Positions 32,533 through 45,107 are shown, numbered from the stretch's first letter. The stretch: 64,000 nucleotides of DNA from Pyrenophora tritici-repentis (GCF_003171515.1 NC_089392.1:2294001-2358000), one strand, 5' to 3'. Notes: generated by a model not told the origin, from the sequence alone. A program made the numbers and translations.

Positions 32533-33809
32533 GGTATCGCAAGACAGACCACTGGTCAATCTTTGCTGTAAAGCAGAAGAAGAAAGGTGCGAGGTCCAAG
32601 AAATGGACTCGCGCAATCACACCGTCGGCGGAGGGGTCAAAAAAACGCAATGGGTGGTGGACTTGAGTTCCCTAGGGTGCGAGCATGTGTACCCAACGTG
32701 TCTTCATATACCGCAACGAACACAGCCCCATGTTACAGCATTAAGAGAGTTGCACAAGGATGCTCACGCAACTAGAGGAGGATTCCACAGCCAGATCCAG
32801 CCTTGTTCGCTTGTTGACCGTGTTATCGTGGCAATATTGCAAATCAACCAACAACCCAAGACAATAGCATCACGATCTAGTATCCATCTGAGTATACCAC
32901 CCTCCGATTCAGGCCCGCTGCCGCTATTAAGCGCGCCGTCAAGAGCCACCCAAGGCCGTGGTAAACCTTCATCGAGATAAGAAGAGGAATGCGAACAAGC
33001 TGTGCGGGATTCAAGCACGGCGGAGAATGTTCGAAAAAGACGTTGCCAAGCGGTGCTAAGTAGGAAGAAGATAACGTCCGTCGAAGCTTCCATACGCGCG
33101 TGGTGTTTGTGCCAAGTAATTTTCCATCTTTTGGCCTTGTCACCTCCCCGTTCCGCCTTAGCTGGGGTGTTTGCCGATTGTGAAGGCGCCTAGACCCGCG
33201 GTGGGGGAGGCTGGCCAAGGGCTTGGAGAAAGGGTTTACGAGGATAAGAGTTTCGTTGTGGGATACCTCCTTCTACAATTGACCATGGGCGAGACAGTGG
33301 CTGATGGGGCGTGGTTTTGATGGCGTGTGAAGGGTGTGAGAGGATGTTGGGGTCGATGGAACCTCTTGTTAGCCGAACCTTGGCATGGAAGGTGGGATGC
33401 CTCGCTCGACTACTTTTGTACTACTCATTTAGTGCCTAGAACATGGAAGATATGTAGCGGAATTAGTATCGCACCAACCATGGGCATTGCATTCGGGATC
33501 TTTTTGCATTACTCCTAAAATTAGGTATGTACATCTGCCATATCAATTCTGTATCTCATGCAGTCGCCACCACTTATCCAACTGCCATTACCCGTATTTT
33601 CCTATATCGGTGTGTCCGATTTCTCTCGTTGGCAGCGAAATCTCCTTGAACTCTCCTTTGCAATATTCAGGGACAAACCAAGGACAACCACATTGCCTTC
33701 TTTACTCAACGTCCTGGACAGCTGCATCTGTACCGGACTCTATTGCATTATCCTTGGACTCCGTTATACAATCCTCGGACTCGGGGGGCTCTGGCTCTAC
33801 GTTGAGTGG
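32533..33809. other. intergenic region upstream of PTR2
   Basis: About 1.3 kb with the PTR2 promoter and the 3' flank of the next minus-strand gene. No supported gene, repeat or RNA. Confidence 0.4.
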
Positions 33810-35216
33810 CTAGGCTTGCTCTTCACCGGATGTGGGAGTACTCTGGACTTGCTGAGGGGCAGGTCGAGTCTGCTCCAGCTGAATCCTCTGAAATCCAGTC
33901 GTTGATTCAGAGGGAAAGGTCGGATGTTCTGAATTGTGCGGATGTTGATTATGACTCCATACGTGAGGTGCTTGTGTAGGGAAAGAAGCAGGAGGCGCAT
34001 AACTATCAAATGCTTGACGTTGTATATCGAGTCGGGTCTGCTGCTGGTAATGTGGCATAGCCGTGTATGGCTGGGGGTTCATGCCATACATGCTAGGAGG
34101 ATTAGGGTGTTGCGGGAAGAATGACGGGCTGTGCGGATATGGCATCGTTTGTGCACCTGCGGGGCTATACATTCCAGGGTTCTGATTCTGATTGTGGCCG
34201 AAAGGCGCATTCTGTCTACCCGGGTGTTGCGGTTGTCTATGGTCTTGACCTGTTGCCCGTGTCCGCTGACCCCTAGGAGGACGACCGTGGTTTTTCTGAT
34301 GATTATTGTGCGAATCCTCGTTCTGGTTCTGACGGGTCTGGCTCTGGTGGTCCTGGTACTGGTTTGGGTTCAGGTTCGGGTTCTTCTGGGTTAGTGTCTT
34401 TTCAAACTCCTTCTTCTCATTTTCATACTTCTCCAGCTTAAGGGTAAGGGCCTTAACTTCAGCTTCCAACTTCTTTACCACATCGGGCTTGGGCGGCTTG
34501 GGGATGATGACTACGGCGGCTTGTGTGCCATCTTGTTCAGGCCGGGGGGAGCACGGATTAGGGCCATCTCCAAGCGAGTGGAGACGGTACGGGCCATGGC
34601 GGATTGCATGACGCACGAAGACGCGGACACACGTCTGTGGGCCCATACTAGCAATGCGCATGAACTTGCCTAACTCGTACGATGTGAGGAGGGAGGCGTT
34701 GATGAGGCAAAGCCGGAGTCGCTCGATGGTAGACGGAAAGTCCTCGTGGACTGGCTGTGTCAAAGGGTCAGTGCCAAAAACTAGCAGCAGGCACTTTGCA
34801 TATAGTGTAGTTACACGTCATGTAAGGTCACATACAGTGTAGGATTTGTGAACGAAGTGAAGTGCTCAAAAGGAATATGCTCACCGCTTGATAGTGCTGG
34901 GAATTACTTACAATCTTGTCAAGGTTGAATCTGGCGAAGAGGATCATGCGCTCCCAGTTGGATGTTGACATGCCCTCGTCATCTGTGAAGACCTCCTCAA
35001 GGAATGGAATGAGCTCTTTATGTACCCAGCCCATATCGAGGTATTCCTTGATGTCGGCCGGATTAGGCTGATCCATACCTTCCATTTTGATAAACATGTC
35101 GAATCGACTGTTATTAGCGTTCTGAGACTAGATCGTTGGTTGCACCTGGTAGAGAGAGTATTTATGGCGAAGTCTTGGGGTGTGCGGAGCCTCTTATGTG
35201 TTCCAGGGAGAGCCAT
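33810..35216 (-). CDS. protein of unknown function with coiled coil and Q/N/P-rich tail
   Basis: Proposed exons (complement): 35146-35216, 34912-35107 and 33810-34754, closing to 403 aa. The first donor (GTGCAA) is weak but its branch point (CTAATA) and acceptor are good, and the junction keeps the frame. Residues 1-140 look folded (NPADIKEYLDMGWVHKELIP, NWERMILFARFNLDKI). A predicted coiled coil follows, about 180-215 (VVKKLEAEVKALTLKLEKYE). The remaining roughly 185 residues are rich in Asn, Gln, Pro and His, prion-like in composition. No signal peptide or transmembrane segment. I do not recognise the family; an RNA- or chromatin-associated role would be a guess. Confidence 0.7.
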
Positions 35217-36162
35217 CGTTCCTTTTCTTTGTACGTCATTCACACCCTAATCTCACCTGGGCAACCCACGAGACTAATGCGCATGGGTCAGGTTTTGGTG
35301 TAAGTGGAGGTAAAGCCCGCCTGACCCTCACCATGATTCCTTCTCGCATACCTGGCACCTCGACTGAATTACTCAATTTACTCAGAGTGAGCGCTGATAC
35401 ACCTGTTCCCATGCATAATTCCCTCATGGCTATTGGTGCTTCCAACCGAATGGGTATGGCGCCATCTGCTAAGTTTCATGGGATTGGTCGAGCCTGCGGG
35501 AATTGTGTTGAACGAGCAAACGTGCAATTTATCCCACGCCTACGTTTGTGGAGCCGTACATTATGACCACTCAAAGAAGCAGTATCAAGACGGCTATCTG
35601 GCTGCTTGACTGGCTTATCTAGGTTGATAATAGGTTAATACGATATATGCTCACCATCGCGAGCAAATTTGTGCTGGTGATGTTGGAGCAAACAAAAGAT
35701 CCTTCACAGAGGCATCACGTCTTGTATGCAACAGTCTAACGTATCAATCACATAAGTAAGATGTCTATTTCTGATGATGCTGATTCCCCACAATATCTCT
35801 TTTTACAGATATCTCATTAGAACTTGTGAATGTTTTGGTTCATTCATGTCGGTGCAAGGTGACTGAATGAGTGGATTAGTATATTTTGTGCACCAAGGCT
35901 AATCTTTTTCTGGAAAGATAAAATCAGCAGCTAAAGACTTGACACCTTTCCAACATATCGTGATGAAGTTCAGTGATGCTACGTCTGTCCGGGGTTGTCG
36001 TAGAGGCTTGGCGCGGATCAGCGCACAGACCACGCACACAGAATTTCGTTAGCGAGACGGCTTCCAGCCCGCCTCTGTCGAACTTTACGACGCTCCCGAC
36101 AACTCCAGCGACGACGCACCCGAACCCGCCAAATCGAATATCCCCCCCGATAATCAATCAAA
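35217..36162. promoter_or_regulatory. divergent intergenic region (unknown gene / uL14)
   Basis: About 950 bp between divergent starts. The last 130 bases before the uL14 ATG are C-rich, as in many fungal ribosomal-protein promoters and leaders. No other feature seen. Confidence 0.4.
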
Positions 36163-36823
36163 ATGTCTGGAAAGCGCGGGTACGTTTAGCCTCTACCGAG
36201 AGATTGCATAGCTGCCCATGCGGCAAATGCTAGATGATGGATGATGGTTAACATGTTCGTGCAGTCGAGGTTCTACCTCCGGTAACAAGCTCAAGATGAC
36301 TCTCGGTCTGCCAGTGTACGTTTGACCCCGATACGATCGCTCCATACGAAACTATACGCGCTCGCGAAAGAAGCAAGATGTACATATGCAACAAGGAACC
36401 AGGCTAATGGAAGCACAGCGGCGCCGTCATGAACTGCTGCGACAACTCGGGTGCCCGCAACCTGTACATCATCTCCGTCAAGGGTATCGGTGCGCGCCTT
36501 AACCGCCTGCCCGCTGGTGGTGCCGGTGACATGGTCATGGCCACCGTCAAGAAGGGAAAGCCTGAGCTGAGGAAGAAGGTCATGCCCGCCGTCATTGTCC
36601 GCCAGAGCAAGCCATGGAGGCGAGCAGACGGTATCTACCTCTACTTTGAGGACAACGCCGGTGTCATTGTCAACCCCAAGGGTGAAATGAAGGGCTCTGC
36701 CATCACTGGACCCGTCGCAAAGGAGGCCGCTGAGCTGTGGCCGGTACGTGGAGTCAAACGCTGCAGAAGGACCCCGCTAACAAACAACAGCGTATCGCCT
36801 CCAACTCCGGTGTCGTCATGTGA
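36163..36823 (+). CDS. RPL23: 60S ribosomal protein uL14 (L23)
   Basis: Component of the large cytosolic ribosomal subunit, near the sarcin-ricin loop region. Four exons: 36163-36179, 36265-36315, 36419-36743 and 36791-36823, giving 141 aa. The very short first exon (MSGKRG, split in the last codon) and the last exon ([10 protein letters not shown]) are typical of fungal ribosomal genes and would be missed by simple ORF finding. Family marks: [37 protein letters not shown] and [20 protein letters not shown]. Secure. Confidence 0.97.
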
Positions 36824-37137
36824 GGTGTCTCTTTTCCTGCTTTCGATAACATTCATGGGTTCACGGGCACGGCGAAAATGCATTTACGGGGTGGAGGACT
36901 TGGGAGACGACATTGCAACTACGAATAGCAATGCGACGAACTTCACAATACCAGTCAAATGAACATTACGACCAAAACCAAGCCAAACCATTCCCCACGC
37001 TTCTTGGTGACTCAAACGCTTTGAATGTAATGCGCGATGGAAGTCACGGGCAGTTGGCTCTGAGCTAATGTGAACAATGAAAACTGATGCGATAGGAAGC
37101 TACAAAAGTATGTACTAAAGTTGGATACAACATCCAA
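36824..37137. other. convergent 3' intergenic region
   Basis: About 310 bp between uL14 and the secreted hydrolase-like gene, both ending here. Nothing notable. Confidence 0.4.
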
Positions 37138-38232
37138 CTAATTGCAGGTGCTGCGATCACACGCCAAGGCCGTAAAGTCGCTTTCCTCGTCAACAACAAC
37201 ATCACCCTGCGCCCATCTCATTCGCACCATGCTTCTCGCATCCACATCGCGCTTTCGTCCACCCACAAACGTCAACTTCTCGTTTCCAACTACACCGGTG
37301 AGCACCGATCCATTGCTGGGTGCGCCAATGCCTGTGACCACACCGTTGCCGCCCTGCATGACGTTCGAGTAGCTCGTCAGCATTGTCTGCACTCCAGTAA
37401 CAAAATCTTGTCCATCGAATTCGCAGTGGCCTCCGGCGGGCGTGTTGTCCACCGTCTGTAGCTGGTTGATCTGAGCTGTGGTCAAACCGGCATCAGTTCC
37501 AAGTTGCTCGTACGCTGCGACAGCTTGCGGGATGCTACCCTGAAGCAACTGAAGCTCACTTTGTGTAGACTGGAAATGAATCTGTGTTTGAGGAACAACC
37601 GTTGCCGCGTCCGGGAAGGGGACTTGCGGCGGCATGCCACCGCAGTTGAGCTCAACAGCAGAGTTGGGAAAGTTTTTCATTTGTGCCGGAATGAAGAAGC
37701 CAGACATCAAAAGACTGCCACCGCTGACACCAGTAAAGACAACTTTGGACATGTCCACAGCAACCCGCTTTGGTAGCTCGGTTTGAACAAAGTCGTTGAC
37801 GGCTTGGGCGTGTGCAACACCGTCTGTGCGTTGAAGCCCAGAACCTCCACCCCAAAACAGGTTCTTGTTGGGGGCTAGTAGCACAACACCCATGGTGTTC
37901 GCTTGCACAGCCTGGTTAGGCATGTCAAAGAAGCTCTGCCCTCCATCACCATGAAGCAAGACGTTTGCTCCTAGGGTTCCATTCGCAGACGTTGCCGTTG
38001 CACCAGGAACACCCGAAGCAGCCATGAACTGGTCTGCAGGCGCAGAGATCTTGAATCGAATAGGTAGGCCGTTGACCATTACGGTGTCGTCAAGAATCAT
38101 GGAGCCATCGGTGGCTTTTGAGATTCCTTGCGGGACCTGAGCAGCTTGTTGTTGAGCAGTCAACTGCTGGCCTTTGCGTTGCGGGAGGGCAGACGCAAGA
38201 GTGAGAAGAGAGAGGGCGATGGTCTTGTACAT
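37138..38232 (-). CDS. secreted alpha/beta-hydrolase-like protein
   Basis: Intronless, 364 aa, ATG at 38232. The N-terminus MYKTIALSLLTLASALP is a good signal peptide. The body has an HGDGGQSFFDMP loop that could form an oxyanion hole, a GVSGGS elbow near residue 170 with a potential nucleophile Ser, and a late conserved His in NTPAGGHCEFDG, consistent with an alpha/beta hydrolase such as a feruloyl-esterase- or PHB-depolymerase-like fold. Three cysteines are near the C-terminus or core. Such proteins are widespread in Dothideomycetes and often misannotated as cyclin-like F-box. Enzyme activity is inferred from the fold only. Confidence 0.75.
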   Translation of the reverse strand: MYKTIALSLLTLASALPQRKGQQLTAQQQAAQVPQGISKATDGSMILDDTVMVNGLPIRFKISAPADQFMAASGVPGATATSANGTLGANVLLHGDGGQSFFDMPNQAVQANTMGVVLLAPNKNLFWGGGSGLQRTDGVAHAQAVNDFVQTELPKRVAVDMSKVVFTGVSGGSLLMSGFFIPAQMKNFPNSAVELNCGGMPPQVPFPDAATVVPQTQIHFQSTQSELQLLQGSIPQAVAAYEQLGTDAGLTTAQINQLQTVDNTPAGGHCEFDGQDFVTGVQTMLTSYSNVMQGGNGVVTGIGAPSNGSVLTGVVGNEKLTFVGGRKRDVDARSMVRMRWAQGDVVVDEESDFTALACDRSTCN

Positions 38233-40040
38233 TTTGGCGTTTGGTTTAAGTGGTTGATTTGATGTTGATTATAGATATTAAGCGTGTATTGTGGAAAATA
38301 TGGACCGGCCAGGAGAGAGAAGAGAAAAGGGTATCCAAATCACACACACATAAATAAAACCGCACGGCAGTACAGAAGAAAGAGGAAGACGAAAAACGAG
38401 GAGATCAGGACTTCATGTTATACTAACGCTCAACAGCTCAGTGTACGAACCAACCCACACTCCAAACATGCACCCGTAGCCAAGCTTCCATGTGCCATCT
38501 CGTAGCGACATGCTTCAGCCTCGCCGAAGCGCCAAAATCCCACCACTTAAAACTATGCGGCTAAGAAGGTCGCTACCAGCCTACCACAGCGGTGTTTGAT
38601 GCGCTCGTGGTCTGCTGCATGCATGGTTTAGCATTGGAGACGGAGGTGGATGCTCGCGCCGTTTCAGAGGCGTCGCTTGGCGATACTAGTGTCACAGTTG
38701 TTAGGCAAACCGAGCGGCTTGAAGAGAAAATACGAAGGGTTTGAGTGCAGGTGAGAGCTTGTATGCCTTATTGAGGGGGTGGTGGAGGGCTTGGGAGGAG
38801 TGGGCTGGTCGGTTTTGTGGTATGGGGGCGGAGAGGCGGGGGTTTCGGTGACGGACGACAGGCGCGTGTGTGAATTGTAGAATGGATGGGATATGATACG
38901 GATGGCATCTTGAGCTGTAGGGTGAGATGTTTTGACTGAGAAGCATGTGGAATTGGTGGAATTGGGCGAAGGGTAGGTTGCGTGATGTGTGTTGGCAGCA
39001 GGGGGCGGGGGGAAAGGTGGTTTCACTTATCAGTTACCTTATTGGGGCGTTGAGGCAAGTAAGACGAAGTAAGCACTCAAAGGTTTGCTTGGATACAGGA
39101 AGCTTTTTTCTGGCAGGGAAACGGGGTGACATGGCTAGATGGGTTGCATGGGAGGCATTCGCTGGAAACGTGACGACTGCGCGACTTTGCCATAAAGCCG
39201 GCTCTCGAGATACCGGGCATTGCCAAGCGCACGTCTGCTGTGCTTGCATGATGCATCACGTATATATCCTAGGGGGATAGGCATACGCGTAAGTAAGAGT
39301 TGCAAAACGATCTGCCGATGTGAACGCGTACATGCGTCTACCGTACACGTTCCAGATCCGAGAGATGGTGAGGCGCCACAGCCAAGACCGCACTCATTGA
39401 CTTTTGTCATAAACGTGCCAACATTCCATCACGACACTTCCAGAAGTAGGTACCAGCGGACATACGTCGGAACGTTTCGCGGAAAGTCTATCTGGTATCG
39501 GGGACTAGGGATCACGACTTGAAACATCAACAGCGGTGGTTATTTGGTAGATTTTTTCACGTCAGCCGCTTCGGGCCGCTCATCGTACATATGCAGCCGC
39601 CGGATAAATTGCTTCTTGAACATAATACATGTATATTGTACAGGCGCGTTGGAACGCGATGATGGAAAACCATACAGTACGACCGTATTGCTCTATAAAA
39701 TTGGTTGGTTGGAGTTTGCATATCCTATGGCACCAGAACAACGCGTTTGTCACAAAGCTGCACGAAACACCCAGCCTTGTATTTTGGCATCGATTCCGTA
39801 TATGCTGCCAAGGGTATCATACAGAGAGCTTTGTTCTTACATTCAATTTATCGAATGACGCAGCCGATGTGAATGATAGAGATGGTTTCAGCAGACTTCT
39901 GGGTTCAAGTGTCTCGGCCTACGTACCACAATCAGTCACTTCAGGTTTGCGTTTCAAATATTGGTGTTGTCATTATTGTCAAATCTCTCTGGGCGCACGC
40001 TTGGCTAAACAAGAAATCTTGTTTGTCCAAGAAGAGAAAC
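38233..40040. other. long intergenic region
   Basis: About 1.8 kb between the secreted hydrolase-like gene and the 3' end of the glycosyltransferase. ORFs up to 160 aa occur on the plus strand but look like random translation. No RNA gene found. Confidence 0.4.
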
Positions 40041-42056
40041 CTAGACATAGAAAGACGCAGCAAAACATACGACAGTGTACAAAAACACGATCAAAGTCCA
40101 ATGGTCGCTAAGCCGTCCAAGCCTTGCCCTTATAGGGCGTGAATACTCTTCTTTTGGGTACCGTACCAACGTCTTCTCGTCTGTTTGCAAAGCTTCATCG
40201 GCAGTGACCTCCTTCGGTGGCCAGAAACAATAGCACAATGGAATCCAACAGCTTATCAGCTGGCCGAGCCACCATACTGGCGGCCATCCAATCCTGGTGA
40301 GTAAGAAAACCCACCGATCGTGGCCCGATAGTGTGGGCACCGCGGCTGTGTAAGCGGTACTGATTCGAGCCGATGAGTCGAAGCAGCGTACCAGGTTGAG
40401 TGCTACACCAAGAAGGCAAGCCAATATATAGCAGGCGTGTATCCACACCAACTGCTGCACAAAAATAGCGCGAAAGCGGCCATAAAGCCCCGACGGCTTA
40501 GGACCACGCTCCCGGATCTCCGATGACAAACTTCCACTAGGCGTAAACCCCGGCTTCGTCCCACCAAACCTATCCGGCAGCATGAACCCCCGAACAAGAG
40601 ATAGCGTGTAGTACGGGACCAGCCAGATGTCAGCTTGTTCCCAACGCATACCATCTCTGTACCCGATGAACAGCGCCATGCTAGCTTTATGTGCCGTGTC
40701 GGTAAACACCCAGAGGCAAACTAGCCGCAGGAGCCATGCGAGCTGCCAGGGCTGGTACCAGACGACGAAGGGGTAGCCGGAGAGTAGAGCGAGTGGGTTG
40801 CCGATGTAGCCTATCCATGTCAAGCCACTGTTTACAAAAGAGCCTAGGCCGAAGACGAGGCCTGCGAAGCGTTGACGGGCGTTGCAGTATGGTACTGCTG
40901 GACCCCAGAGGCGGAATCGGAGCTGTGAATAGTAAGAACTTAGAACGAGATGTGATATGCGAGATCCTTACCTTGATAGCTGTTTGCACGTTGCCGATGG
41001 TCTGATCAAAATTAGCCAGCGGTTCCTTGTTCTCAAGTTGGTGCCTACTCACCCATCTCGTCCGCTGCTTGATATGTCCAGACAGCGAATCCGGCATCTC
41101 TCCACATTGCAGATACTCCTCGATGTACGCCACGGACCACCCTTTCCCTAGTAGCATGGAGCTACAAGCCGTGTCCTCGCTAATGGAATACGTTGGGAAT
41201 CCACCAATGTCGTCTATTGCCTCCCTTCGTGCTAGGTATCCTGATCCAACGCAGTCGCCTGAACCAAGCCCGTCGTGCACAAGCTCCGTTACAGCATAGA
41301 AGTAATCGAGATCTTGACGTACGCGGTCGTTACGGGGAATGTTCCAGAAGTACTGCGGTGGACATGTCATGGCCAGTTTGGGGTCGTTGAGAAGGTGCGG
41401 CATCATCGCTCGAAGCCAGTTTGGTTGAACTATCATGTCGACGTCTAGGCCAGCTACGAATGGTGAAGGTGTATCGTTGAGCGTTGCGCTGAATGCGAGA
41501 CCGTTGTTTAGATTGCCTGCTTTCTGGTCTTGGTCAGTGGGTATTAATTGGGGAAGGGTGTGTAACGCACGTAATCCGGGATCTCTGGTTGTTTGCGGCT
41601 CGTGTAGTGTGCGTGCGGATATTTTCGCTTCACCTGCAACATCTTGTCCTCAAGATCAATCGAACGACCGTCATCGCAAAGAATCACACTGAGACGGTCC
41701 TTGGGCCAATCCGTCTCGCACGCAGCCCTGACAACGTTGAGAATGGTGTCATGATCTTCTCCGCAAGCAGTGATCAACACAGACACTACTGGAACGTCAT
41801 CTCCTTCAAGGTTGAGTTTTGGTCTTCGTGGACGGCGGATAACGAATACGCGGTTGAAATATAGCATGGCGCCAGGCAGATACTGGAAAAACTCGATGAT
41901 TAGGAAGAACCATGCAAGACCCAGCTGGTAGTTGGTATTCATCTCGGCGTTTGCAACGCAGTAAACTCGGAAACCATAGTACGCGAAGAGAAAAAGAGGT
42001 GCCAAAAGGCCGGTGATGGACACAATAGGCCAGAGGAAGTCCGGCGCTACCGCCAT
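40041..42056 (-). CDS. family-2 glycosyltransferase, polytopic membrane polysaccharide synthase
   Basis: Four exons (complement): 41571-42056, 41053-41523, 40972-41001 (only 30 nt) and 40041-40922, all phase 0, giving 622 aa. The GT-A domain carries the processive GT2 signature: D in CDDGRS, DxD in AGLDVDMIVQ, ED in YSISEDTACSS and QxxRW as QRTRW, followed by a cluster of C-terminal transmembrane helices; two helices precede the catalytic domain. The QxxRW motif marks cellulose/chitin/hyaluronan-synthase-like enzymes. It resembles the fungal type-2 glycosyltransferases linked in the literature to hyphal growth on surfaces (for example in Zymoseptoria), but product and orthology are unproven. 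Introns are about 47-51 nt. Confidence 0.88.
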
Positions 42057-44404
42057 GATGGATGTTGGTTTGAGAAGGTCAGCCTTGAGATGATAGACGA
42101 CATTACGAGCGAAGGCCAGCTCCTAATAAAGTCTTGAGCATACATGGCGCTGGTAGTAAAAGCACCTCTAGCTCCAGTACGTCAATCTGCAGCACACACT
42201 ACGGGGTCCCTACATCTTCACTATCGGAATTCGGAGTGAAGCGATGGTGATTGGGACAGCTGGAGAGCGGCGCGTAAGATCGTCGCAAAAAGCGTGTCTA
42301 CGGACTCGAGTATTGCTTTTATATGAAGCTGGACCATGGATCGCCTTCTCTGAACTTGCGCAAGAACAATGAGCAAACACCAATCGCGCGATTAGCGATG
42401 GAGTGAAACAGACAGGTCGATCGCAAAGCCCCATAGGGGCCGAGAAATATGAAAGAATGAAAGAGATTGTCCATCATGCTACCGATGTGACCCTCTAAGA
42501 CGGATTTTCCAGCATTCGACACTGCGCGAGGGCAGCGTCCACTCGAGCTATGTGTTCCAAAGGCGTACTTGAATACAAATGAGACGAGTTAGAAGTAGCA
42601 AAGGTTGCAAACATAACCTGCGTCCCGATCTGTTGATGTGAACCCGGAGTCGCGAAATGAAGTGTTGCGACATAGCTGCCATGCCACAGCGTTCAAAGCC
42701 GCTAACGGTGAAAGAAGAAATATAGACACCCCCACACTATACGAGCCGTCCCGATAATGATGTAAAACAATAGAGCAGAGCCCGGACAGGACGTTTAATG
42801 TGCCTGGCCGCATACGACCTGCGAGCGTTAGGATTTGCTTTTGTAGGTCGCGGTTGCAATCATAATGACATCAACGGGAATTGTCGACAAGACGAAAGAG
42901 GTACTCATGCCGAACACGTATGACAAACATGGTATTGTAGGCTGAATTCGCATGTCAGGTTTCGATGCGATCTAAAGGGGAAAAGTTGTAAGCATAGAGA
43001 GAATTTGAAGTCTGTCGTTATGCCGCATAAGGCAAACCGCTGACCCCCCATCAATCACGTGACCTGTCGCGATTACAAACACGTGCAATCTTTAGACCAG
43101 GACTACCACGCCAACACTCTAACTCCTCGTACGAGCCGAGGATTCGCCACGTATCCGTTAGCGCTGGAATCCACCGTTTTGTCCAAACAATTAGCAGGTT
43201 AAAGCGCTCGCGGCAAGCCCGGGAGATGCGCATGAATCTCAGGAGATTTACCTACCACTAGGTAGTCCTCCGCGCTCAAAACACCACCTTCTTCCTCACT
43301 CACATAGGGGGTTCACGGCAAACAACCCACATCCAGCCACCCTGCTACTAACAATAACCGCATTTCCATATTTGCATGATCCGCCAGCCCGGAGTCCTTG
43401 TCTTTCTGTTTTGTTTTGTTTCTGCGCTATTGGTCCCCGCTGATGTCGGCAATGACGGCATTAACCTTGAGAAAGTTTCCACTACCTCACCCTGAACTGA
43501 CGTGACCTCGGCTCCAACGTTTCTCTGGTGGGACGCATTGTCCGTTGTTTATTGCGTAAGTATACGAGGGGAAGCGAACAGGTCGTGTCTTTCAGGGAAA
43601 ATGCCTGCTACTTACGATGAAGTCCTTGACGGTTGCCAGAACAGCGGATGGAAGGTTTCTAGGGCGATAATGCACGCTTCGGAGCTATTAGCCGAACAGC
43701 GTATGTAACGCCACTTTCAGATGTCAAGTCAGGGTCCCATCATCGCTGATTGGAACGGACAACCCCTGCGTTTCGCGGCTAAGTTTGCCAGCAACCAACT
43801 GCAACAACAAAAAACTTAACCCGCTGTCACCTTCCCCCGAACCAGCAACAATAATATGACTACACTCCTGTAGTATAACCCCCCCGCTGCGTCTCAATAT
43901 CTCATCCCTGAGGATCAAGTCATGGAATCTCGTATCCTCTCAATTGTCGGGTACCCGGCCCCTGGCTTAAGCGGTGCCACCAAACCGCAAGCAGCTAAAC
44001 ACCCTTTACCTACCATGCTCTAATCTCCGTTCTGGTCCTGGGGGCAAAAAGGACAACGCAAAAGCAAGCGGTGTGGGTTTTCACGTTGCGATGTAACCTA
44101 GTATCGTAAACCCAGGCACTTTCTCGGTCCGCTTTTTAACAGCGCGTGGCGCCAAAAATAGGTAGGGCTTGTCAATGCTTAGTCCTGTCTCCGCCTCGAG
44201 GATGGAAAGCCCGTTGTGGAGAATAGCTACGTTGCGATAAGGTAGCTTTCCAAAGTGCTGGATACCCTTTCGTCGTATACATATAAACACCCCATCCTGT
44301 TCCCTCTTTGCTTCCTCACCTCACTACAACACAGTCTACTACTACTTACTCTAATACAACCAATCCACATTCGCTTTACCGCTACCAACTCAACCACCAC
44401 CACC
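42057..44404. other. long intergenic region
   Basis: About 2.3 kb with short ORFs only. A TATA-like element (CATATAAAC, near 44279) lies about 125 bp before the next ATG, and a CT/CA-rich leader follows. No other supported feature. Confidence 0.4.
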
Positions 44405-44852
44405 ATGAAGTCCTTCGCCACCGCCCTCCTCATCGGCGCCGCCGCTGCCGCAAACATCACCGTCACCAACTACCACTACGTCGGTGTCAACGGCTACCCA
44501 TCCTTGGGCTTCTTCCTTTCCGCCGACAGCGTCGAGTGCTCGGCCGACCACTACGTCCCCGGCGTTGCGTACAAGTGCAACGACCCCGCCTGGTCCTTTG
44601 TTATCGATGCGGATGCCCCTGCTGAGGGTAACTCGTTCACTCTCACCCACACCGTTACTTGGTAAGTTTCCTTCCCTCCCCTCCCCCATTGCTTCTTCCT
44701 TGGTTGTTCCCATGCTAATGTTTCCTGATAGCAAAACCGCATCTGCTCACTTCCACATCCCCCTTAACGGTCCTATCCCCACTGTCCTGGGCCAGATTGG
44801 TCTCGGTGTCACCGAGGAGCTCGTTGTCGACGAGGAGCAACACGGTTGCTAG
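44405..44852 (+). CDS. small secreted cysteine-containing protein
   Basis: Two exons, 44405-44661 and 44732-44852, give 125 aa. Splicing converts the last codon to Cys (VTC, then KTASAHFH). N-terminal signal peptide about residues 1-16 (MKSFATALLIGAAAAA). The mature part starts with NITVTNYHYVGVNGYPSLGF and has four cysteines (two near 40-60, one at the junction, one as the last residue), enough for two disulfides. It recalls small secreted AA1-like or elicitor-type proteins of Dothideomycetes, but I cannot confirm this. No catalytic motif. TATA-like sequence about 125 bp upstream. Confidence 0.75.
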
Positions 44853-45107
44853 ACGGTGTTTGCTGGAGACGGGACAGATGATTAGATTTAGTAATATTTA
44901 ATCTGTTGTTGTCTTGAGAATATTCGCCTGTTAATCTCACGTGATGATATATCTCCGTATTACCCGGCCAAAAAAGTTGATTCATGTCGCTCCCTGCAGC
45001 CATGGTATCCTATGATTGCCTTCCTTGCATATCTGCATAGCATTCACACTCCTCCTATTCTATGATAGATTTAACCAACCAAAAAAAAAGACAGTTACTT
45101 TGTAACT
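44853..45107. other. 3' flank of the small secreted gene up to the tRNA
   Basis: Contains the inverted repeat and T-run (on the minus strand) that probably end tRNA transcription; nothing else seen. Confidence 0.4.
45081..45107 (-). terminator. pol III terminator and trailer hairpin of tRNA-Thr
   Basis: On the tRNA strand the gene is followed at once by the inverted repeat AGTTAC-AAA-GTAACT (45093-45107 region) and then a run of nine T (45081-45089), the expected RNA polymerase III stop. Confidence 0.7.

Noticed and set aside
34944..35243. Start at 35243 for the coiled-coil protein
   Set aside because: The codon there is GTG; the first ATG in frame is at 35216.
39629..40111. Plus-strand ORF of 160 aa near the glycosyltransferase end
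   Set aside because: It overlaps the 3' end of the glycosyltransferase, has no domain or signal, and its composition looks like random translation.
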